Both the position numbers and the translations under genes were made by a program. 64,000 nucleotides of DNA from Flavobacteriaceae bacterium (GTDB lineage: Bacteria; Bacteroidota; Bacteroidia; Flavobacteriales; Flavobacteriaceae): contig JAQWFW010000020.1 in assembly GCA_029238515.1 (NCBI GenBank), forward strand, positions 40,189 to 104,188, written 5' to 3'. Below, one piece after another: positions 45,470 through 53,787 of this stretch. Position 1 is the stretch's first letter, and each line of letters begins with the position of its first letter. Under the pieces are notes generated by a model. It did no database searches. It saw nothing but the letters and a program-made list of their open reading frames with translations, and was not told where the DNA came from.

Positions 45470-45563
45470 TTCTTCAGATTGTACGTACAAAAATACACAA
45501 ATAAAGCAGCAATGTGAAACGGAACAAAGGAGATTTTTATATCTTTACAAAAAGCCCTTAAAA

Positions 45564-46580
45564 ATGTATATTAAAACACTAATATGGCTCGTGCTTTTTG
45601 CCAACTGCACACACAGTAAAACTTCCACAATGACTGCTCAAACCCTACCACCTTCTGAACATAAAAAATGCATCAGTCCCTCCCCACTAAAAAAGGGAGA
45701 CAGCGTTGCCATTGTTGCGCCTGCCGGCATTTTAAAAGGACGCCACGTTGCTATTGAAAAAGCACAAGCACTACTGGAGTCTTGGGGGCTTGTTCCTGTA
45801 CTCGGGCCGCATTTGTTTGCACAAAATCATCATTTTGCTGGTGAAGACAGCGAACGTTTGAGCGACTTACAATGGGCTTTGGACCGTTCAGACATCAAAG
45901 CGATATGGTGTGCGCGAGGAGGATATGGCAGTACAAGAATTATTGACGATTTAAATTTTGATGGGTTTCAAAAATCACCCAAATGGCTGATTGGGTATTC
46001 AGACATCACAGCACTGCACAACGCATTACAAAATCTTGGTTACCAAAGCATTCATGGTATGATGGCTGTAAATATGGAAGATGATCTAGAACACATCTCC
46101 ACTTCAATAGAAACCCTTAAGGCAAGTCTGTTTGGTGCATTGAACTCTTACACCATTGCTTCTCATAAACTCAACCGTCAAGGCAAGGCAAAAGGGGTTT
46201 TGGTGGGTGGAAACCTTACGCTTTTGACAGCTCAATTGGGCAGTCCTACACAGTTAAATACTCAAGGAACAATTCTATTCATCGAAGAAATTGGCGAATA
46301 TAAATACCACATCGATCGGATGTTGCAAAGCTTAAAACGCGCGGGTTATTTTGAGCATTGTACAGGGGTAATCATCGGTAATATGAGCAAAATCAAGACC
46401 AATACTACAGCTTGGGGTAGTAGTGTAGAACAACTCATTACAGTCGCTTTAAAAGCATATGACTTCCCCATTGCTTTTGGCATACCCGCAGGTCACGAAC
46501 TCGAAAATCGTGCACTTATTTTTGGTCGAAACATCAATTTAAACATAAGCCCTACAACGACACAAATCTCCTTTGAATAA
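45564..46580 (+). CDS. LD-carboxypeptidase (S66)
   Basis: Murein peptide LD-carboxypeptidase that removes D-Ala from tetrapeptides in peptidoglycan recycling. 338 residues; the N-terminus MYIKTLIWLVLFANCTHS reads as a lipoprotein signal, so this copy may act in the periplasm, unlike the cytoplasmic E. coli LdcA. LKKGDSVAIVAPAG opens the domain; the nucleophile is in CARGGYGSTRIIDDL (Ser about 117), with GGNLTLLTAQLGSP, the Glu in LFIEEIGEYKYHIDRML, and the His in IPAGHELENR. yraN follows after 11 bp. Confidence 0.93.
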   Translation: MYIKTLIWLVLFANCTHSKTSTMTAQTLPPSEHKKCISPSPLKKGDSVAIVAPAGILKGRHVAIEKAQALLESWGLVPVLGPHLFAQNHHFAGEDSERLSDLQWALDRSDIKAIWCARGGYGSTRIIDDLNFDGFQKSPKWLIGYSDITALHNALQNLGYQSIHGMMAVNMEDDLEHISTSIETLKASLFGALNSYTIASHKLNRQGKAKGVLVGGNLTLLTAQLGSPTQLNTQGTILFIEEIGEYKYHIDRMLQSLKRAGYFEHCTGVIIGNMSKIKTNTTAWGSSVEQLITVALKAYDFPIAFGIPAGHELENRALIFGRNINLNISPTTTQISFE

Positions 46581-46591
46581 TCCTACTTCTT

Positions 46592-46951
46592 ATGACCTCC
46601 TCTCATCAACTTGGCCGTAAAGGCGAAACCGCAGCCGCACAGTTTTTGGCTAAAAAAAACTATACTATTTTGGAGCGAAATTATCGCTACCGTAAAGCCG
46701 AAGTAGATCTTATTGTATGTCAAAATAATTTACTCGTAGCTGTGGAAATCAAAACGCGATCGAGTGCTTATTTTGGTGCGCCATCAGGATTTTTAAAACC
46801 AAAACAACAACAAAGAATAGTTCAAGCTATTGATAATTACATTCAACAAAATAATTTAGAGGTTGAAGTGCGCTTTGACGTGATTAGTATTCTAAAAAAA
46901 GGACCTCAATTAGAAATTGAACATATCGAAAATGCTTTTTATCATTTTTGA
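46592..46951 (+). CDS. YraN family (UPF0102) nuclease-fold protein
   Basis: 119-residue protein of the UPF0102 family with a restriction-endonuclease-like fold. HQLGRKGETAAAQFLAKKNYTILERNYRYRKAEVDLIV and LLVAVEIKTRSSAYFGAPS contain the E...D...ExK catalytic-type pattern (GE, EVDLI, VEIK). Biological role is not settled. It probably shares an operon with the LD-carboxypeptidase. Its 3' end overlaps the convergent TlpA-like gene by 10 bp. Confidence 0.9.
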   Translation: MTSSHQLGRKGETAAAQFLAKKNYTILERNYRYRKAEVDLIVCQNNLLVAVEIKTRSSAYFGAPSGFLKPKQQQRIVQAIDNYIQQNNLEVEVRFDVISILKKGPQLEIEHIENAFYHF

Positions 46952-48267
46952 ATATAAGTACGAAGATCTTCTAAGGTTTGAGGTTTGGCCACAATGACTT
47001 TGTCTTGATCCAAAACTAAATAATGTGGCGTAGCCGAAATATTGTACCGTTGAACAAGAGGGTGCTCCCATTTTCCTAGCGCAAGTACATGGGTAAAGCT
47101 AGGCATATCATATTTCATGCTGGTCCATTTGTAGGAATCATCTTCTAAACCCACTGCAACAACACAAGTATTTTTGTTTGAGATTTGACTCATCCATTGA
47201 TGAATTACTGGCAATTCATCAACACAATGACTACAACCACTACTCCAAAAAATAATAATATAAGATGATGCTCCTTCCAAATCATGAAGTGTTTTTGAAG
47301 TTTTACCAACAACCTTTTCTTCAAGTTCAAAATTGGGTGCTAAAGCCCCCAAAGCTGTACGATCAAAATCAGACATAGCTTGAATGCCTTTTTGATCGTT
47401 TAAAGCAATCGCTAACGGCATCAAAATGTGTTTGGAAATGTACAGTGCAAGTTGTTCGTAATTGGCTTCTAACATTTGTCGGCGAAGAACCTTGAAAATT
47501 TCGTAACGAACTTCTGATGCTGCATCATTTTTAATGGTATGATTTAGGGCATCTATGTTTTCTTTGAGCATCTCTTCTGTAAGCGCAGAGCTCCCCAAAC
47601 CAAAAACGTAGTTGATGGCATGCTCACTAAAAAAATTAGAGGACTGAAGCAATGGATTTTCAAAGTCAACTGCAGCAAAATAATGTGCCTTTACTTTACT
47701 GATGTAGCGGTCCAATGAATCAACATACTTTGGGACATAACGTTTATTGGCGCGAACAAATTCATAAACCATAAGGTTTTTGGATTGTTTTTCAAATTGT
47801 ATTTGTGTGGTTTTTTGAGCATCAAAAAGTTGCAATAAAGCCACAGTATCCAAGGGCTTTTGGCTGTATGCCTTACCAATATTTTGTCCTATTTCTGCCA
47901 TTGCTGCGTAATATTCGTTAAGCAACTTATTTTCTTCAGAGGCCATATATTCTACGCCTGTATCTTGATTGAATTTAAGTTCTATATCTTCTTTACCATT
48001 GTAAAGCAAATCAAAATTATAAACTTCTTGTGGCAAGGCATAAACCAAGCGGTACATGCCCTTGGTGACCGTACTGTCTAGAGGCATCTGAAATCGTCCT
48101 TCATTGTCAATTTTTGCGTGGATGGTATAGATTAAGCTTTGAGGCGTTATTTTGTATAAAATAGCGGTGTCGAAGTCTTCTTTGGGTGTGAATGTTGCTC
48201 GTATCTCGTGTTGTGCCCAAAGCAATGGAGTGCACAACAAAAGAATCAATAAGGTAGATTTTGTCAT
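46942..48267 (-). CDS. TlpA-like thiol-disulfide oxidoreductase
   Basis: 441 residues with a signal peptide (MTKSTLLILLLCTPLLWAQ). The N-terminal 300 residues contain a DUF4369-like beta domain (AILYKITPQSLIYTIHAKIDNEGRFQMP) and a helical region, and the C-terminal about 140 residues are a thioredoxin fold with IFWSSGCSHCVDELPVIHQW (CxxC about 345-348) and cis-Pro ISATPHYLVLD. Likely a periplasmic reductase for protein thiols or cytochrome c maturation. It is encoded 31 bp after the mfd stop, so it may be read with mfd. Confidence 0.88.
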   Translation of the reverse strand: MTKSTLLILLLCTPLLWAQHEIRATFTPKEDFDTAILYKITPQSLIYTIHAKIDNEGRFQMPLDSTVTKGMYRLVYALPQEVYNFDLLYNGKEDIELKFNQDTGVEYMASEENKLLNEYYAAMAEIGQNIGKAYSQKPLDTVALLQLFDAQKTTQIQFEKQSKNLMVYEFVRANKRYVPKYVDSLDRYISKVKAHYFAAVDFENPLLQSSNFFSEHAINYVFGLGSSALTEEMLKENIDALNHTIKNDAASEVRYEIFKVLRRQMLEANYEQLALYISKHILMPLAIALNDQKGIQAMSDFDRTALGALAPNFELEEKVVGKTSKTLHDLEGASSYIIIFWSSGCSHCVDELPVIHQWMSQISNKNTCVVAVGLEDDSYKWTSMKYDMPSFTHVLALGKWEHPLVQRYNISATPHYLVLDQDKVIVAKPQTLEDLRTYIQK

Positions 48268-48298
48268 GGGTAGTTTTTTTAATCGAAAGTTACAAAAA

Positions 48299-51200
48299 TC
48301 AAGCCATAATGTTATGCAGGCAACTTAATCCTTGTTGTACAGATTGAACTTGATTGAAGGTGAGTAAAAGGCGTAGTCCTGTTCGGGTTTGTTTTTCTTT
48401 TAGCGTACATAATTTGGGGTGCGTTTGCACAAACTGTAAGATTTTTGAAAATTGAGAAGAGTCGAAAAACCCACTACTTTGATCTGGAATGAAATACCCT
48501 ACCATTTTATGTTGTTTCATTAAGATTTTTTCTAAACCAAATTGCATGCCCAACCACTTCATTTTTACACTATCAAACAAATCTACAACTTCGGTAGGCA
48601 GTGGACCAAAGCGGTCGATCACTTCATGTTCAAACCTTTTGAGTTCTGCTTCTGTTTTTAAACTATTAAGTGCTGTGTATAATCTTAGTCGCTCAGAAAT
48701 ATTATTGACATAATCATCCGGAAACAAAAGTGAAAAATCGGTGTCAATCGTTAATTCTTTAACATAGGTCTTGGATGTATCACTCTCATTGAACAGCTGC
48801 TCAAATTCATTCTCTTTAAGTTCTTGAATCGCCTCATTTAGGATTTTTTGATACGTTTCAAAACCTACATCATTAATAAAGCCACTTTGTTCTCCGCCCA
48901 ACAAATCACCCGCTCCACGAATTTCTAGATCTTTCATGGCGATGTTAAATCCACTACCCAAAGCCGTGTATTGTTCTAATGCACTGATACGCTTTCGTGC
49001 GTCGTTGGTCATCGCATGATAATCAGGCGTAATGAAATAACAAAATGCTTTTTTGTTGCTGCGGCCCACACGACCACGCATTTGGTGCAAATCGCTGAGC
49101 CCAAAATTGTTGGCATTATTAATGAAAATTGTATTGGCATTTGGTACATCTAACCCACTTTCTACGATGGTCGTACTCACCAACACATCAAAAGCACCAT
49201 CCATAAAATCGAGCATAAGTTGTTCCAATTTTTTACCGTCCAATTGTCCATGCCCGACCGCAATTTTGGCATCGGGCACCAAGCGTTGAAGCATGCCAGC
49301 AACTTCTTTGATGTTTTCTATTCGATTGTGAATAAAAAATACTTGTCCAGCTCTCTGGATCTCATAACTGATGGCATCACGGATGATGGTTTCACTAAGT
49401 CGAATCACTTGACTTTCTATGGGAAAACGGTTTGGCGGCGGTGTCGTGATGACCGACAAATCACGTGCAGCCATCAAACTAAATTGAAGTGTACGTGGAA
49501 TGGGCGTAGCGGTCAAGGTCAGTACATCTACATTTTCTTTTAACGTTTTTAATTTTTCTTTGACAGCTACACCAAATTTTTGTTCTTCATCAACAATCAA
49601 AAGGCCTAAATCTTTGAATTGCACAGCTTTGTTGACCAATTGATGGGTTCCAATAACGATATCCAATGTACCCTCAGACAATTGTGTCAAAGTCTCACGT
49701 TTTTGTTTGGTGGTTTTGAATCGGTTTAAGTAATCTACCGTTACAGGAAATTCTTTAAAACGTTTTCTAAATGTTTTGGCATGCTGAAATGCTAAAATAG
49801 TGGTAGGTACCAAAATAGCGACTTGTTTTCCATTGTCTACGGCCTTGAATGCGGCTCTAATGGCGACCTCTGTTTTTCCAAAGCCGACATCACCACAAAC
49901 CAGTCGATCCATAGGGCGTTCGCTTTCCATATCCCTCTTGATGTCTGCAGTTGCAGTCGTTTGATCTGGTGTATCCTCATACACAAAAGAAGACTCCAGC
50001 TCGAGCTGCATAGCCGAATCGGGACGGTACTGAAAACCTTTTTGGTGTTTGCGCTTTGCATAAAGCTGAATCAGGTTGAACGCAATCTCTTTAACTCGTG
50101 ATTTTGTTTTTTGTTTAAGCACTTTCCAGGCCTTACTCCCAAGCTTATAAATCTTGGGCGGCTTTCCATCTTTACCATTAAATTTGGTGATTTTGTGCAA
50201 CGAATGAATGCTCAAATACAATACATCTCGTTCGCCGTAAAACAATTTGATGGCTTCCTGTTGCTTTCCATCAACATCTATTTTTTTGAGCCCACCAAAT
50301 TTACCTATACCGTGGTCTATGTGCGTCACGTAATCCCCTACTTCCAAGCTGTTGAGTTCGCGCAGTGTTATGGCTTGTTTTTTTGAAAACCCATTTTTAA
50401 GATGGAATTTGTGGTAGCGTTCAAAAATTTGATGATCAGTATAACACACAATTTTATGATCATGGTCGATGAACCCTTGATGCAAAGAAAGTACTAAGGT
50501 AGTGTAATGTACAACAGATTCTTGCGCTTCAAAAATATCATGAAACCGCTGTGCTTGCTGAGTGTTTGCACAACAAATAATTGTCTCATAACCCTCATTA
50601 TGATGCTGGTTCAGATCTTGAATCAACAAGTTAAACTGCTTGTTGAATGAGGGTTGAGGGCTCGTACTTAACTGTACTACTTCACCCTCGCTTTTTAAAA
50701 ACATAAAATCGTGCCCAAACTCAACAACAGAAAAAAGTGGCAATTGTTTTTTGAAATCACTAGCCGTACAAAATAAATCTGAAGGTTTACTGTGCTGTAC
50801 AGCAGTGTCTAAAGTTGCAAATACTGTTTTTGCCTTTTCAAACAATTGATTCGTGGTTTGTAAAAGTTCAGGTAAAGCAGAAGCAAAAACGCGAGTCTCT
50901 GCCGCGATATATTCCAAAAACTCAACACGTTTTTCGTTGTGTTGCTTGTGTTCTATGTTGGGTATAATTTGAAGTGCTTTGTGTGTTTTTAAAGAAAGTT
51001 GAGTTGCGATATCGAATGTACGTATACTTTCGACCTCATCACCAAAAAACTCTATACGGTAAGGTGTGTCGTGTGCAAAAGAAAAGACATCGACAATACC
51101 ACCACGTACAGAGAATTCGCCGGGCTCTGTAACAAAATCAACGCGTTTAAAATGATATTCAAACAGCACATTATTGATAAATTCTATACTTAAATCATCG

Positions 51201-51643
51201 CCTGTTTTGATTTTGAATGTATTGCGGTTCAATTCTTTTTTGGACAATACTTTTTCAAAAAGTGCTTCGTGATAAGTGACCAGTAAAGCGGGTTTTTGTC
51301 TGCTGTTTATTCTATTCAGTACCTCTGCGCGTAACAATACATTTGCATTGTCTGTTTCTTCAATTTCATAAGGTCTTCGGTAACTTCCGGGGTAAAAAAG
51401 TACATCATCTGCGGGCAAAATCAGCTCCAAATCATTCAAGTGAAATGCTGCTTTTTCTTTGGAGTCAAAAATGACTAAAAATGGTTTTTGTTGTTGTCGA
51501 AATGCAGCAGCAATACTGAACGAAAGTGCAGATCCTACAACCCCTTTGAGTTGTGTTTTTTGTTGCGCACTAGACATACGTTCGCTCAGTTTTTGAAGTT
51601 TCAAAGACTGTACGAATTTTTGAGAAAGCTCTATTTTGCTCAA
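48299..51643 (-). CDS. mfd: Transcription-repair coupling factor
   Basis: ATP-driven translocase that removes RNA polymerase stalled at DNA lesions and recruits UvrA. 1114 residues. UvrB-like N-terminal module; RNA polymerase interaction (CarD-like) domain near LEVGDYVTHIDHGIGKFGGLKKI (about 440); helicase with Walker A CGDVGFGKTEVAIRAAF (about 588), DEEQ motif IVDEEQKFGV (about 686), TATPIPRTLQFS, and motif VI MRGRVGRSNKKAFCY; C-terminal TRCF domain (TYVKELTIDTDFSLLFPDDYV). Usual length. No frame breaks. Confidence 0.97.
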   Translation of the reverse strand: MSKIELSQKFVQSLKLQKLSERMSSAQQKTQLKGVVGSALSFSIAAAFRQQQKPFLVIFDSKEKAAFHLNDLELILPADDVLFYPGSYRRPYEIEETDNANVLLRAEVLNRINSRQKPALLVTYHEALFEKVLSKKELNRNTFKIKTGDDLSIEFINNVLFEYHFKRVDFVTEPGEFSVRGGIVDVFSFAHDTPYRIEFFGDEVESIRTFDIATQLSLKTHKALQIIPNIEHKQHNEKRVEFLEYIAAETRVFASALPELLQTTNQLFEKAKTVFATLDTAVQHSKPSDLFCTASDFKKQLPLFSVVEFGHDFMFLKSEGEVVQLSTSPQPSFNKQFNLLIQDLNQHHNEGYETIICCANTQQAQRFHDIFEAQESVVHYTTLVLSLHQGFIDHDHKIVCYTDHQIFERYHKFHLKNGFSKKQAITLRELNSLEVGDYVTHIDHGIGKFGGLKKIDVDGKQQEAIKLFYGERDVLYLSIHSLHKITKFNGKDGKPPKIYKLGSKAWKVLKQKTKSRVKEIAFNLIQLYAKRKHQKGFQYRPDSAMQLELESSFVYEDTPDQTTATADIKRDMESERPMDRLVCGDVGFGKTEVAIRAAFKAVDNGKQVAILVPTTILAFQHAKTFRKRFKEFPVTVDYLNRFKTTKQKRETLTQLSEGTLDIVIGTHQLVNKAVQFKDLGLLIVDEEQKFGVAVKEKLKTLKENVDVLTLTATPIPRTLQFSLMAARDLSVITTPPPNRFPIESQVIRLSETIIRDAISYEIQRAGQVFFIHNRIENIKEVAGMLQRLVPDAKIAVGHGQLDGKKLEQLMLDFMDGAFDVLVSTTIVESGLDVPNANTIFINNANNFGLSDLHQMRGRVGRSNKKAFCYFITPDYHAMTNDARKRISALEQYTALGSGFNIAMKDLEIRGAGDLLGGEQSGFINDVGFETYQKILNEAIQELKENEFEQLFNESDTSKTYVKELTIDTDFSLLFPDDYVNNISERLRLYTALNSLKTEAELKRFEHEVIDRFGPLPTEVVDLFDSVKMKWLGMQFGLEKILMKQHKMVGYFIPDQSSGFFDSSQFSKILQFVQTHPKLCTLKEKQTRTGLRLLLTFNQVQSVQQGLSCLHNIMA

Positions 51644-51772
51644 CTAAAAAAATTTTTGCAAATATAAAATATTTAGAATGAGCAAACGTCATGATTTGAA
51701 TTGAATACTCCAAATATTGTGTTAATTATTCAAAAAATATGTAGGTTTGTACTTCACCCTAAAACACATACT

Positions 51773-52195
51773 ATGACCTTTTCAGAACTATTCAATAGTG
51801 GATTCAAACAACGTAATCAAGACCATTTTGCAGCCATTGTGCGCATTGCTATGGATGATGATGTTGTTATCGAAGAAGAAAAAGCATTTTTAGATCGATT
51901 GGCTAGAAAATTGGAAATTTCAAAAGCGATGTACGCAACGATTATGAAAGATTACAAGACACACCCCATCAATCCGCCAGCAACCACAGAACGCCGATTA
52001 GAACGTTTATTTGATTTGGCTAGAATGGTATATGCAGATCATATAAAAGATGAACATGAAGTTCAAATTTTGACTAAAATTGCGGTTGGATTGGGCTACA
52101 CCAAAGACCCGAAAGCCGTTGTCAATAAAGCATTGGACCTTGTCGCCGATGGCTCAATAGATGTTGAAGAATTTAAAGAAAAAATGAAGCGTTAA
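51773..52195 (+). CDS. TerB-like protein
   Basis: 140 residues, all-helical TerB/TerB-like fold: IVRIAMDDDVVIEEEKAFLDRLARKLEIS, RRLERLFDLARMVYADHIKDEHEVQILTKIAVGLGYT. The conserved acidic pair positions (MDDDVVIEEEE-like and ADHIKDEHE) resemble the metal-binding face of TerB. ATG 51773 (MTFSELFNSGF) is preferred over a TTG at 51701 that adds 24 residues without family support. Tellurite resistance is the family label only; in this group the role is unknown. It stands alone between two minus-strand genes. Confidence 0.85.
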   Translation: MTFSELFNSGFKQRNQDHFAAIVRIAMDDDVVIEEEKAFLDRLARKLEISKAMYATIMKDYKTHPINPPATTERRLERLFDLARMVYADHIKDEHEVQILTKIAVGLGYTKDPKAVVNKALDLVADGSIDVEEFKEKMKR

Positions 52196-52208
52196 GCGCT
52201 GGTTACAA

Positions 52209-53087
52209 TTAATTATTTTCTTTGCGCTCTCCAAGAATACGCATTAGCCCTTCTTGAGCAACGGAGGCAATCATAACGCCATTTTTATCAAAAATACTGC
52301 CTCGAGAAAAGCCCCTAGAATTAGAAGCACTTGGGCTGTCTATTGAATACAACAACCAATCACTAAGATTAAAATCACGATGAAACCAAATGGCATGATC
52401 CAAGCTGGTATAAAACACCTCTTTGGTATTGAGTAATTCTCGATGTGGCATAGACGCTGGCCGAAGAATGTTGTAATCCGAAGCATAAGCCAAAAGCTGA
52501 TGTTGTAAAGGTTTATTATCCCCTATGTCTTCAACAGTTTTAAACCATATATTGTCGTAAGGTGGACTGTTTTTTACCAATTTTGACAACATATCGTCTA
52601 CAGGTTTAAACTCAAAAATTTTGGGCAAAGACGCTTTGTAGCGTTTGTAGGTCGTTGGCAAAATAGTTTTAAACTTCTCTATTTGTTCTTCACTTTTAAT
52701 AAGGTTTTGCGGAGGCAAAACATTGGGCATAGCAATTTGATGATCTACACCGTCTTGCACTTTTTGAAAAGATGCCGACATATTAAAAATCGCCTTTTCG
52801 TTCTGAAAAGCGACTACACGACGGGTAGTGAAACTGCCGCCATCTCTGATGATATCAACTTCGTATTTTATAGGAATACTAAGGTCTCCTCCCAAAATAA
52901 AATAGCCGTGCATAGAATGCACAAAACGATCTTCGGGAACGGTTTGATAAGCGGCATAAAGCGATTGTGCCAAAACTTGACCGCCAAAAACTCTACCCCA
53001 AGGGGCCTTGTAGTTGTTGCCAATAAAGGTGTGGTCGTTGATTTTGTTTAGTGTGATTAACTTAATGAGTTCAGAAAGGGCATTCAT
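52209..53087 (-). CDS. tesB: Acyl-CoA thioesterase II
   Basis: Hydrolyses acyl-CoA to free fatty acid and CoA; 292 residues forming a double hot-dog fold. GRVFGGQVLAQSLYAAYQTV, VHSMHGYFILGGDLSIPI, DGGSFTTRRVVAFQNEKAIFNMSASFQ in the first half, and SLDHAIWFHRDFNLSDWLLYSIDSPSASNSRGFSRGSIF in the second, are TesB landmarks including the catalytic Asp/Ser/Gln region. Monocistronic, with its 3' end 13 bp from the TerB gene end. Confidence 0.93.
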   Translation of the reverse strand: MNALSELIKLITLNKINDHTFIGNNYKAPWGRVFGGQVLAQSLYAAYQTVPEDRFVHSMHGYFILGGDLSIPIKYEVDIIRDGGSFTTRRVVAFQNEKAIFNMSASFQKVQDGVDHQIAMPNVLPPQNLIKSEEQIEKFKTILPTTYKRYKASLPKIFEFKPVDDMLSKLVKNSPPYDNIWFKTVEDIGDNKPLQHQLLAYASDYNILRPASMPHRELLNTKEVFYTSLDHAIWFHRDFNLSDWLLYSIDSPSASNSRGFSRGSIFDKNGVMIASVAQEGLMRILGERKENN

Positions 53088-53208
53088 AGTAATTAATTTT
53101 GTACAAAAATACGATATAAGAACTCTAAAAAAATTAAATCAACCCTAATAAAGTGTTAATTTTGTGTAACATTTTTGGATGTTTTTCGTCTTCTAGTAAA
53201 TAAATTTT

Positions 53209-53712
53209 ATGGATGTTTTTTTGATTGTTTTAGCTTCACTCTTAATGTTTCTTGGAGTCTTGGGTAGTTTTTTACCTGTGCTTCCAGGCCCAATTACAGG
53301 GTGGTTTGGATTTTTGTTGCTTTATTTTTCGTCATTAACAGAGATTAGCAAAAAATTTCTGATTATAACGCTCATCATCGCAGTGTTGATCTGGGTACTG
53401 GACTATTTTATTCCTGCTATGGGTACGAAAAAATTTGGGGGCTCTAGAGCTGGAATGATTGGAACTACTACTGGTCTTTTGGTTGGATTGTTTTCTCCAA
53501 TCCCTGGAGGTATCATTATTGGTCCTTTTTTAGGTGCGTTTATTGGTGAATTACTCAACAACAGTGACTCTAGGACAGCACTACGCGCCGCATTTGGCTC
53601 ATTCCTTGGGTTTTTGACCTCTACATTCATTAAATTTGTTGTTGCAGTCACCTATCTTGGTTTGTTTATTTCAATTCTTTGGGAACATAAATCCGCTTTA
53701 ATGGGAAGCTAA
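53209..53712 (+). CDS. DUF456 membrane protein
   Basis: 167 residues, about four to five membrane helices with glycine-rich hairpins: FLGVLGSFLPVLPGPITGWFGFLLLYFSS, then DYFIPAMGTKKFGGSRAGMIGTTTGLLVGLFSPIPGGIIIGPFLGAFIGELL. The PG/GxxxG repeats are the hallmark of the DUF456 family, function unknown. Single gene, 75 bp before the M1 peptidase. Confidence 0.9.
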   Translation: MDVFLIVLASLLMFLGVLGSFLPVLPGPITGWFGFLLLYFSSLTEISKKFLIITLIIAVLIWVLDYFIPAMGTKKFGGSRAGMIGTTTGLLVGLFSPIPGGIIIGPFLGAFIGELLNNSDSRTALRAAFGSFLGFLTSTFIKFVVAVTYLGLFISILWEHKSALMGS

Positions 53713-53787
53713 ATTCATTTTAACAAAAAATTTTAAATACATCGCAATTAAAAAACTAAATTCACAATCAATAAAAAACAATAACCT

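Noticed and set aside
51701..51772. TTG-started extension of the TerB-like gene
   Set aside because: Lacks family similarity; ATG 51773 begins the helical domain directly.
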